A stretch of 13,974 nucleotides of DNA from an uncultured Mycoplasmatota bacterium (GTDB lineage Bacteria > Bacillota_I > Bacilli_A > RF39 > UBA660), in NCBI GenBank assembly GCA_948437815.1, contig CAOJKG010000020.1:1-13974 (forward strand), read 5' to 3'. Both the position numbers and the translations under genes were made by a program. Position 1 is the first letter of the stretch; every line of letters starts with the position of its first letter. This document shows positions 7,513-12,907 of the stretch, piece by piece. The notes under the pieces were generated by a model, which was not told the DNA's origin, made no database searches, and saw only the letters and a list, made by a program, of their open reading frames with translations.

Positions 7513-8135
7513 ACAATATTTACTCCCATTCTACTTAATACATATAAAACTATTAATATCAAAACTATTATTGATAAAATGTTGTAGAATAGTTCATTTT
7601 GGAATATCCCTGGTAAAAATTTTTTTATCGCATTAAAAGAAACATACAATAAGAAGCCAATTAATGCTCCAACAACATTTAATAAAATATCGTCAACATC
7701 AAAACTTCTACCAATACAACTTTGAACAAATTCTACAGTCGTACTTGTTAAGGCACTTACTATTAAAATAGGTAATATTCTTTTAGGCTTTATATATGTT
7801 GATATTAAATAACCAAAAGGAATAAACATTACAATATTTCCTACTACATTAAAATAAAAACCTTTACTTCCTATAGGATACCTAAACATTTCAGTAAATG
7901 GTGCCAAATTAAAACCACTATTATGATTTAATTCACTTCTTGTTAGCATTTCATATAATAATAAAATATAAACTATAAATAATAGATAAGAAAATTCTTT
8001 ATAAAAAATAAGCTTTTCATTATTAGATTTGACAGCGGCAATTCTAACACTTGCTATAACCACTAGAAATATAGTTAACATAGGCCACATTTTATCTACT
8101 GATGTTGATATTATCTCCCCTATACTCTTTATCAT
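7509..8135 (-). CDS. VanZ-like membrane protein
   Basis: The VanZ family is named for a teicoplanin-resistance accessory protein, but most members have no known role. The motifs are clear: a FNLAPFTEMFRYP segment, NVVGNIVMFIPFGYLIS, and TTVEFVQSCIGRSFDVDDILLNVVG, with about five to six hydrophobic helices in about 208 residues. Its 5' end overlaps yqfD by 44 bp. The start is uncertain: the GTG at 8144 lies in a ribosome-binding-like GGAAAGTGAT, the ATG at 8135 is chosen, and an ATG at 8090 just before the first hydrophobic helix, some 24 nt after a strong AGGGGAG, is possible. It occupies the position where phoH and the yqfF-type HD gene usually lie. No vanHAX-type genes are in the window, so resistance should not be inferred. 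Confidence 0.85.
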   Translation of the reverse strand: MIKSIGEIISTSVDKMWPMLTIFLVVIASVRIAAVKSNNEKLIFYKEFSYLLFIVYILLLYEMLTRSELNHNSGFNLAPFTEMFRYPIGSKGFYFNVVGNIVMFIPFGYLISTYIKPKRILPILIVSALTSTTVEFVQSCIGRSFDVDDILLNVVGALIGFLLYVSFNAIKKFLPGIFQNELFYNILSIIVLILIVLYVLSRMGVNIV

Positions 8136-9285
8136 TTGTATCACTTTCCATTTCTACATCGTAATGTTCTACAACTCCTATTTGCTCTTTTATGGCAACA
8201 AATACCTCTATATCTAAATTACCATTATTTACACTTTTTTTCAATACTTTTTGCTCTATTATATCAGAATTTTTTGAACCCTTAAGCATTAATTTTTGTG
8301 TGATCTGGTTATTTAATTCTCTTAATGCTTCTTCTTCTGTATATGTTTTTTTAGTTACTTTAGTTTCATATTCTTTAGCTAAATAAAATTCATAATTATT
8401 TAGTTTGAAAAGACGTTTTTTCTTTACTTCTTTATTTTCTCCAACTCGGCTTTTTAAGATTTCATATTCTTCAATTGGGGTTTTTAATAAAAAATTATAA
8501 CGCATCTTTTTAGTGTATTCTTTCTCTTCATATTCTAAAGGAATACTCCCTTTTATAGTATACCAAACTTCAGCATATACTTCACCTTCGGCACATACAT
8601 TATTTTTTATTTCTTCATTTAATTTAATCATACCATTAATTAATATATCTCCTCTTTCCACATAATCATTAATTCTAACTTCTGATACACCTTTTTTAGT
8701 TAATATATTTTTTATTATTCCTGATTTAGAAGCAACTATATGACATGTGTCATATTTTTTTTCAAAGCTATTTACAATTCTTTCCTCTACTCTAACATTT
8801 ATTACCATACCATCAACGTCAATTTCTAGCCATTCTATTTTATCTTTGTATTCTTTTTTTATACTCTCAATAATACTCTCATATTCATTATAACTTTTTT
8901 TAAATGTTAAGTTTTCTACGCCTCTTTCTTTTAAAGCCTCAAGTAATAGTTCTCTTAAATGTGAATCAGAATGGACAACATTTACTTTGACTATTATATT
9001 TGATAATATTAAAAAAATTATACAAGCAAAAATCGTACTCGTAATAAATAATAAATTATTTTTAATTTCTTTTTTTATTTTATAAATACCTGTATCATCT
9101 ATAATCTCGATTTTTTCACTGATTAAATATTTTTTTATCCTTCTTATATCATTATCATTTACTTCAAAATAAACATAATTATCTCGAAACCTTATATTTC
9201 TCATGCTTATATTTATTTTGTTTAATTTTAATAATATTTTGCTTTTTTGGTTGGTTTTTATACGAACTAATTTATAATGTTTCAC
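8092..9285 (-). CDS. yqfD: YqfD-family protein (sporulation-associated)
   Basis: The 397-aa protein matches the YqfD family, whose genes pair with yqfC and belong to the mother-cell sigma-E regulon in Bacillus. Architecture: an N-terminal alpha/beta domain (about 1-70, KHYKLVRIKTNQKSK, IEIIDDTGIYKIKKEI), one transmembrane helix (about 78-99), then a large extracytoplasmic domain containing LLEALKERGVENLTF, WLEIDVDGMVINVRVEERI and ASKSGIIKNILTKKGV...VERGDILINGMI. The start is a GTG overlapping the yqfC TGA (GTGA, 9282-9285), with GAGG 8 nt upstream, so here the GTG is real. The biochemical role is unclear. Presence of yqfCD alone does not prove that the organism sporulates. Confidence 0.88.
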   Translation of the reverse strand: MKHYKLVRIKTNQKSKILLKLNKINISMRNIRFRDNYVYFEVNDNDIRRIKKYLISEKIEIIDDTGIYKIKKEIKNNLLFITSTIFACIIFLILSNIIVKVNVVHSDSHLRELLLEALKERGVENLTFKKSYNEYESIIESIKKEYKDKIEWLEIDVDGMVINVRVEERIVNSFEKKYDTCHIVASKSGIIKNILTKKGVSEVRINDYVERGDILINGMIKLNEEIKNNVCAEGEVYAEVWYTIKGSIPLEYEEKEYTKKMRYNFLLKTPIEEYEILKSRVGENKEVKKKRLFKLNNYEFYLAKEYETKVTKKTYTEEEALRELNNQITQKLMLKGSKNSDIIEQKVLKKSVNNGNLDIEVFVAIKEQIGVVEHYDVEMESDTNDKEYRGDNINISR

Positions 9286-9524
9286 CTGTTAAACCTCAAT
9301 AAGTTAATTTTTCCTTTAATTAAGATCTCGCGATTATCCATTTCGCTTACAATTAAGTGTTCTCCTTCCACTATTAAATTAAATTCTTTTAGCTTTAATT
9401 CTATTAAAGCATCTGTTAATGTGATTAATTCTTCATAATAGTAGACATGAAGACAATTATTGAAAATGTCAATATAATAATCTTGATCCATTAAAAAGTT
9501 TTGAATATTTTTTACTATTCGCAT
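9282..9524 (-). CDS. yqfC: YqfC/YabP-family protein
   Basis: The 80-aa protein follows the YabP/YqfC pattern: a short N-terminus, an IDIFNNCLHVYYYEELITLT segment corresponding to the family's 'v.ien...i..yt', then LIVEGEHLIVSEMDNREILIKGKI, i.e. L.I.G..L.I......E..I.G.I. It is the first gene of the operon and shares a GTGA overlap with yqfD, its constant partner. AGGTGG precedes the ATG with 4-nt spacing. The upstream 45 bp hold no convincing sigma-A or sigma-E promoter. Confidence 0.85.
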   Translation of the reverse strand: MRIVKNIQNFLMDQDYYIDIFNNCLHVYYYEELITLTDALIELKLKEFNLIVEGEHLIVSEMDNREILIKGKINLLRFNR

Positions 9525-9569
9525 AAAACCACCTATATAAATTTATGCTTTTATCTTTTATTTCAAAAC

Positions 9570-9592
9570 AAAAAAGCAAGTTTCCTTGCCTT
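9570..9592 (-). terminator. Terminator of the cohesin-like gene
   Basis: On the minus strand AAGGCAAG-GAAA-CTTGCTTT forms an 8-bp stem with one G-T pair, capped by a GAAA tetraloop and followed by a T run. It is a strong intrinsic terminator 24 bp after the stop. Confidence 0.88.
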
Positions 9593-9615
9593 ATCCCTTT
9601 TATTCCTTTATTCTA

Positions 9616-10257
9616 TTATAATAAATTAGATAACTTTTTTAAAAGTCCATGAACTACATCATTCATTTTTTCTAACTTTTCTTTATTTGTAATTTCTTGT
9701 TTTTGTTTAATCTCTTCTTTTGGTTTAATTTCTTCTTTTTTTACAGCAACTTCTTTATCAATATTATTATCTTCTTCATTAACTTTTTCTAATATTACAA
9801 TTTCTTTACCATAAACAATACTATTTAAAATGCTAGTTTTAGAATCAGATAATTCGGCTTCCTCTAAAGTAATTGTTGTGGTTCCTGTTGCTATAGCTTT
9901 AAATGTAAATTCATATATCTTAGTATCTTTATTTATAGCATTCTCAAAAGTAAAATCTAAACCTGCTAATTTGTTTGATTTAGGATTAAACCAGAAATCA
10001 TATGGTGCATCTACTAAGTTGGCTTCAACAAACTCTAACTTTTCATTATCAAATATTAGTTTTCCGCCTACTCCAACTATACCGTTATTTGCATCTTCAA
10101 CATCTTCTATAGACATATATACTTTTATATTATTTCCAACTGTAACAGTATCTTCACTTCTAAAGTTAATTGATGCACTACCTACAGCATAAACCTTTAA
10201 TGGAGTACTTAATAATAATGTTATGGCAATTAAGCCTAAAACTATTTTATTTTTCAT
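9616..10257 (-). CDS. Secreted cohesin-domain-like protein
   Basis: The 213-aa product starts with a signal peptide (1-24; cleavage likely after VYA). Residues about 28-156 resemble a cohesin/carbohydrate-binding-like beta-sandwich: VTVGNNIKVYMSIEDVEDANNGIVGVGGKLIFDNEKLEFVEA is split here as VTVGNNIKVYMSIED and GVGGKLIFDNEKLEFVEA, then IYEFTFKAIATGTTTITLEE. Cohesins normally bind dockerins in cellulosomes, and related folds also occur in surface proteins outside cellulosomes. A highly charged Lys/Glu linker (about 157-196) leads to a C-terminal amphipathic helix VVHGLLKKLSNLL. There is no LPXTG or membrane anchor, so retention, if any, would depend on the tail. A consensus promoter suggests high expression. 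The gene is monocistronic. Confidence 0.75.
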   Translation of the reverse strand: MKNKIVLGLIAITLLLSTPLKVYAVGSASINFRSEDTVTVGNNIKVYMSIEDVEDANNGIVGVGGKLIFDNEKLEFVEANLVDAPYDFWFNPKSNKLAGLDFTFENAINKDTKIYEFTFKAIATGTTTITLEEAELSDSKTSILNSIVYGKEIVILEKVNEEDNNIDKEVAVKKEEIKPKEEIKQKQEITNKEKLEKMNDVVHGLLKKLSNLL

Positions 10258-10273
10258 TTTTTAAAACCCCCAT

Positions 10274-10304
10274 AATTCAACCAAAACCTTTTCTCGTTTG
10301 AATT
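10274..10304 (-). promoter_or_regulatory. 5'-end hairpin in the cohesin-like gene leader
   Basis: A perfect 7-bp inverted repeat AATTCAA/TTGAATT (10298-10304 with 10274-10280) encloses 17 nt that can pair partly (AAAA/TTTT). The -10 predicts transcription to start near 10305, so the hairpin would sit at the extreme 5' end of the mRNA. A GGGGG run (10267-10271) lies between it and the ATG in place of a normal ribosome-binding site. Confidence 0.5.
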
Positions 10305-10311
10305 GCTTAAG

Positions 10312-10340
10312 ATTATAACACAAACTTAGTATTTTGTCAA
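10312..10340 (-). promoter_or_regulatory. Consensus promoter of the cohesin-like gene
   Basis: The minus strand reads TTGACA (10335-10340), a 17-bp spacer and TATAAT (10312-10317): a perfect sigma-A/sigma-70 consensus, 55 bp before the ATG. Confidence 0.88.
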
Positions 10341-10350
10341 ATTTTGTCAA
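10331..10350. repeat. Tandem 10-bp repeat at the -35 of the cohesin-like gene
   Basis: Two perfect adjacent copies of ATTTTGTCAA (10331-10340 and 10341-10350). Each contains a TTGACA on the minus strand, but only the first is correctly spaced from the -10. Nearby, TTAGTATT occurs twice (10326-10333 and 10361-10368), 35 bp apart. These could be operator half-sites. Confidence 0.6.
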
Positions 10351-10390
10351 TTTTCATTAATTAGTATTGACACTAATAATTATATTATAC

Positions 10391-10414
10391 AAAAAGAAGA
10401 TATTATTTATCTTC
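10391..10414 (-). terminator. Terminator of the surface protein/RHH unit
   Basis: Stem GAAGATA/TATCTTC (10408-10414 with 10396-10402) has a 5-nt loop and is followed on the minus strand by TTTTT. The TAA stop of the small RHH gene (10403-10405) is inside the loop. Confidence 0.8.
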
Positions 10415-10567
10415 CATATTATCTATTGCATACTTGACAGCTTCTATGACAAATTTAGTAAATGTTATACTACCTTTTGCTTTATTAATACTATCAAACA
10501 ATTCTTTACTAAATCTTATATTTCGAAAAATGTATTCATCTTTTTCTTCTATTTTAAATTTATTCAT
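10403..10567 (-). CDS. Small ribbon-helix-helix-type DNA-binding protein (54 aa)
   Basis: The reading frame runs from ATG at 10567 to TAA at 10403, with GAGG 8 nt before the start. The protein begins MNKFKIEEKDEYIFRNIRFS and continues with KELFDSINKAKG and TFTKFVIEAVKYAIDNM. This fits a ribbon-helix-helix (Arc/CopG-like) fold: a strand (YIFRNIRFS), helix A (KELFDSINKA) and helix B (TFTKFVIEAVKYAIDNM), common in small phage- and plasmid-type regulators. It lies 19 bp downstream of the surface protein stop, in the same transcription unit and just before its terminator. Its likely role is as a regulator, perhaps of this cassette; this is inferred. Its use of ATA, AGA and AAA codons is ordinary for the genome. 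Confidence 0.78.
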   Translation of the reverse strand: MNKFKIEEKDEYIFRNIRFSKELFDSINKAKGSITFTKFVIEAVKYAIDNMEDK

Positions 10568-10586
10568 TACAAAAACCTCATCTTTA

Positions 10587-11870
10587 TTACTCTACAACAT
10601 ATGGATTTGATTGTGTTCCATTACCTCCTGCTGCAAATAGTGTATCAGGTTTCAAATTTATTACTGGTCGCAAACCACTATTGTAGCTCACGCGGCTCCA
10701 GTCGAGGTAGCCATTTGGATCTACATCGAATGTGCCAGCTTGAGAAACGCTGCTAGTATTATATGGAGACATAGTCCAATAAAAATTACCATTATATAAA
10801 TAAAATGAGCTATTTGCTGTTCTCCATTTTCCTCCTGCCATTACTACTTCATCCATTGTTATTGCTCCTACCTTTAATGTATATACATCTCCCAAAGGAC
10901 AACTTAATGTCGGACTTACACTTGATGCGTTCTTCGCTCCTGATCGATCATACCCTGCATAGTAGAACGTACTACTTGTCTGTGAACTCCAGCTATAACT
11001 AGTTCCTATATTTCTATCATTGCAATACTTTCCATCTGCTATCTTTGATGCGTAACTAGCTAGATTGTTGCTATACCATGTTTCGTTTTGTGTCTTTAAG
11101 TTTGATGGACTTCCGCTTGTTGTTCTTTGGCTTCCTGTTGTATATGTATACCCTACATATTCTGAACGATCATAACTTATATTATATGCTGCGCCTGTTT
11201 TTGCTATACTATCTGTTGTTTTTGTTCCATTCGTATGACATGTTGTTCCATCATAAATCAAACGCATACTTCCATCACCATTGATTCGAACAATTCTCCA
11301 ACATTTGCCCGCAAATTTAACATAATTGTTTGTTACTGCTCCTCGCCAATAATAGCTTGTTCCTCCATACATTCCATCGGAAACTTTATATACCCCTTCA
11401 TCAGACTCAGCCGCATTTGCAAAATTTGGTGTTGTATTCTTTGGACTTGCTGCTGTTATTATATTATCTATTGTAATAGGTGGTACATATTTATCAAAAT
11501 ATAAATAGCATTTATCATTTTTGGTTATATTATACAAGCCATGTATTCCGTTTACTGTTTTTATCTTTCCTTTTACTTGGGTTTTATTATCTATAGTACA
11601 ATATGTCTTTTCCTCATTTATTAGATATCCACTTGTTGGCATTTCATTTATTTCTGTATAGTTTGTTTTATCTTCACTTTTATACATTGCCATTATTTTA
11701 AAGTCATAAAGTTTATAGTTTATTGTTCCTTTTGCTAAGGGTATATCTTGGGTTATTTTATATTTTGCTCTAGTTGTTGTTATAGTTATCGCAGATATTA
11801 CACATACTAATATCAAACCTCCTATTATAATTTTTCTTTTATGATTTTTTCTTATTCTTTCAAATTGCAT
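10587..11870 (-). CDS. Membrane-anchored surface protein with C-terminal GLRPVINL-type (C-type-lectin-like?) domain
   Basis: The 427-aa protein has a basic N-terminus, one transmembrane/signal-anchor helix (about 14-33), then a compact domain (35-127) with one cysteine pair (C91, C121). A large C-terminal domain (about 140-427) starts YKVSDGMYGGTSYYWRGAV and includes FAGKCWRIVRINGDGSMRLIYDG, cysteines C190, C211, C283 and C324 (possible disulfides), and WTMSP near 365-369 leading to GLRPVINLKPD. Proteins ending in G[VL]RPVINLK form large surface families in gut Bacillota, and the W...SP...G.RP pattern resembles C-type-lectin/formylglycine-enzyme-like folds; I infer this and do not see it directly. 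The role is probably adhesion or ligand binding. Residues 371-401 are encoded by a patch of unusual composition. The ATG has only a weak GGGAT site. It is transcribed divergently from the XRE gene. Confidence 0.8.
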   Translation of the reverse strand: MQFERIRKNHKRKIIIGGLILVCVISAITITTTRAKYKITQDIPLAKGTINYKLYDFKIMAMYKSEDKTNYTEINEMPTSGYLINEEKTYCTIDNKTQVKGKIKTVNGIHGLYNITKNDKCYLYFDKYVPPITIDNIITAASPKNTTPNFANAAESDEGVYKVSDGMYGGTSYYWRGAVTNNYVKFAGKCWRIVRINGDGSMRLIYDGTTCHTNGTKTTDSIAKTGAAYNISYDRSEYVGYTYTTGSQRTTSGSPSNLKTQNETWYSNNLASYASKIADGKYCNDRNIGTSYSWSSQTSSTFYYAGYDRSGAKNASSVSPTLSCPLGDVYTLKVGAITMDEVVMAGGKWRTANSSFYLYNGNFYWTMSPYNTSSVSQAGTFDVDPNGYLDWSRVSYNSGLRPVINLKPDTLFAAGGNGTQSNPYVVE

Positions 11871-11890
11871 TATTTATCCCTACTTTCTAG

Positions 11891-11922
11891 TTCTAAATAA
11901 TGAGCGCTCAATTATATTAGAA
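11891..11922. promoter_or_regulatory. Dyad in the leader of the surface protein gene
   Basis: A perfect 10-bp palindrome TGAGCGCTCA (11901-11910) is nested in an extended inverted repeat with outer arms TTCTAA (11891-11896) and TTAGAA (11917-11922) and middle arms TAAT/ATTA. It lies between the promoter and the ATG, so it could be a DNA operator or an mRNA stem. The GC-rich core stands out from the AT-rich surroundings. Confidence 0.55.
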
Positions 11923-11942
11923 TTTTATCATTTATATTTTAT

Positions 11943-11971
11943 ATTATAGGCAAAATATAACTATATGTCAA
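11943..11971 (-). promoter_or_regulatory. Consensus promoter of the surface protein gene
   Basis: The minus strand reads TTGACA (11966-11971), a 17-bp spacer and TATAAT (11943-11948), a perfect consensus. The leader before the ATG at 11870 is about 65 nt. Confidence 0.85.
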
Positions 11972-11989
11972 TAGGTAAATTATAACTAT
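11946..11989. repeat. Two 19-bp direct repeats, candidate operators
   Basis: ATAGGYAAAWTATAACTAT occurs at 11946-11964 and 11971-11989, with 17 of 19 bases identical and a period of 25 bp. Copy 1 fills the spacer and touches the -10 of the surface gene promoter. Copy 2 abuts its -35 and runs up to the extended -10 of the XRE gene. A protein bound to both would cover both divergent promoters; the XRE protein is the obvious candidate. Confidence 0.65.
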
Positions 11990-11997
11990 GGTATTAT
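11989..11997 (+). promoter_or_regulatory. Extended -10 of the XRE regulator gene
   Basis: The plus strand reads TGGTATTAT, a TGn extension plus near-consensus -10, with no good -35. It lies only a few bases before the ribosome-binding site (TGAGGTGA, 12001-12008), so the leader would be very short. Confidence 0.45.
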
Positions 11998-12013
11998 TTT
12001 TGAGGTGAATATA

Positions 12014-12238
12014 ATGAATAGATTAAAAGATATTAGAGAAGATAATGACTTATTTCAAAAAGATATTGCAGAATTATTAAACATCGATCAATCAAATTAT
12101 AGTAAATATGAGCTTGAAAAAATTAACATTCCTATTGATACCTTGCATAAACTTGCTGATTATTATAATACTTCGATCGATTATTTATTATGTAGAACTG
12201 ATGAACGAAAGCCTTATCCTAAAAGTATTTTAAAATAA
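12014..12238 (+). CDS. XRE-family (Cro/CI-type) transcriptional regulator
   Basis: The 74-aa protein consists almost only of a Cro/CI helix-turn-helix: MNRLKDIREDNDLFQKDIAE, the HTH core at about residues 14-33 (QKDIAELLNIDQSNYSKYE), then IPIDTLHKLADYYNTSIDYLL, the characteristic closing helices. There is no effector or oligomerisation domain. The GTG at 12005 lies inside the ribosome-binding site TGAGGTGA, so the ATG at 12014 is the likely start. It is the only complete plus-strand gene in the window and diverges from the surface protein gene across 143 bp holding both promoters and the 19-bp repeats, which suggests that it controls that gene and itself. Confidence 0.92.
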   Translation: MNRLKDIREDNDLFQKDIAELLNIDQSNYSKYELEKINIPIDTLHKLADYYNTSIDYLLCRTDERKPYPKSILK

Positions 12239-12265
12239 AAAAACATCAACTTTATAGTCAATGTT
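12237..12265 (-). terminator. Terminator of the HD-domain gene
   Basis: On the minus strand AACATTGAC-TATAAA-GTTGATGTT forms a 9-bp stem with two G-T pairs, followed by a seven-T run. The XRE stop codon (12236-12238) overlaps the T-run side. On the plus strand there is no T run, so it may not terminate XRE transcription efficiently. Confidence 0.8.
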
Positions 12266-12266
12266 C

Positions 12267-12815
12267 TTAATACCAATTTAAACGTCTGGAGATAATTCGA
12301 CGTTCTTTTTTATTCTCTACTACTCTATCAGTTATTTTAGTATAAGCATTTTTGCTAAAAACTTCATATGTACTTAAAACTTTATCTACTAAACATACTA
12401 TAATACTCTCTTTATATTTAGGTGGTGTGAAAGTAAGAGGAAACATATGACGTGCAATTATATCTGCTTCTAACTCATTAATATCATAATCTTTTCTAGC
12501 ATTAAATAATGCAATTTTGGGATGGATCCTTCCATGCAAACCAACATTTCTGGTTGGTTTATATTTTGCGTGCCAATCATAAAGAAAATAATCGTGTAAT
12601 AAGGCTCCTCTAATTAATTCTTTTTCGTGAATATTTAATCTTAAAAATTTAGCTAAGCGATAACTATAATATGATACTGCAATACTATGAAGCAAACATG
12701 ATGTGTTGCCATGTTGAATATATCTATTCATTTTTAAAAATTTCTTTTTTTTCATTACTTCTTCTAAATAACTTTTAAAAATCAAATCTTCTACTTCTTT
12801 TTGCCTTATTTTCAT
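12267..12815 (-). CDS. HD-domain phosphohydrolase
   Basis: The 182-aa cytoplasmic protein has the HD metal ligands H43 (CLLHSIAVSYYSYRLAKFL), H74-D75 (RGALLHDYFLYDWH), H98 (LHGRIHPKIAL), H123 (DIIARHMFPL) and D144 (CLVDKVLSTYEVF). The layout HD-x-FLYDWH ... LHG-x-x-HP ... HM-x-PL fits a small HD family common in Bacillota and often annotated simply as a phosphohydrolase. Its substrate (nucleotide or cyclic nucleotide) is not known to me. AAAGGAGGGG precedes the ATG by 5 nt. Overlapping TATAAT sequences lie about 25-35 bp upstream of the ATG on the minus strand with no strong -35. It is bounded by terminators on both sides and so stands alone. Confidence 0.85.
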   Translation of the reverse strand: MKIRQKEVEDLIFKSYLEEVMKKKKFLKMNRYIQHGNTSCLLHSIAVSYYSYRLAKFLRLNIHEKELIRGALLHDYFLYDWHAKYKPTRNVGLHGRIHPKIALFNARKDYDINELEADIIARHMFPLTFTPPKYKESIIVCLVDKVLSTYEVFSKNAYTKITDRVVENKKERRIISRRLNWY

Positions 12816-12884
12816 AGTAACCCCTCCTTTTATCTATTATATTATAAACTTTTGAAAATTACTAATAAAAGTTTTCTTCTACCT

Positions 12885-12907
12885 AAATAAAAGGCTTTTT
12901 AAGCCTT
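12885..12907 (-). terminator. Terminator of the rodZ-pgsA unit
   Basis: A 7-bp stem AAGGCTT/AAGCCTT (12901-12907 with 12891-12897) with a 3-nt loop (or 6 bp with a 5-nt loop) is followed on the minus strand by TTATTT. The pgsA TAA (12899-12901) falls in the hairpin. Confidence 0.8.

Noticed and set aside
7509..8135. Glycopeptide resistance determinant
   Set aside because: VanZ-like proteins are widespread without resistance, and no vanHAX-type gene is present in the window.
9525..9569. Sigma-E promoter for yqfC (CATAAATT)
   Set aside because: A start from this -10 would fall inside the ribosome-binding site, and no matching -35 is seen.
9830..10192. Plus-strand open frame of 120 codons
   Set aside because: Antisense shadow of the cohesin-like gene, with no ribosome-binding site.
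10331..10350. Tandem 10-bp repeat as a CRISPR array start
   Set aside because: There are only two adjacent copies with no spacers and no cas genes; it overlaps a promoter.
10367..10372. Plus-strand TTGACA as a promoter
   Set aside because: No -10 at 16-18 bp; the nearest TATTAT is only 10 bp away and there is no plus-strand gene downstream.
10367..10756. Plus-strand open frame of 129 codons
   Set aside because: It lies antisense to the RHH gene and the 3' end of the surface protein gene, has no ribosome-binding site, and encodes a low-complexity hydrophobic product.
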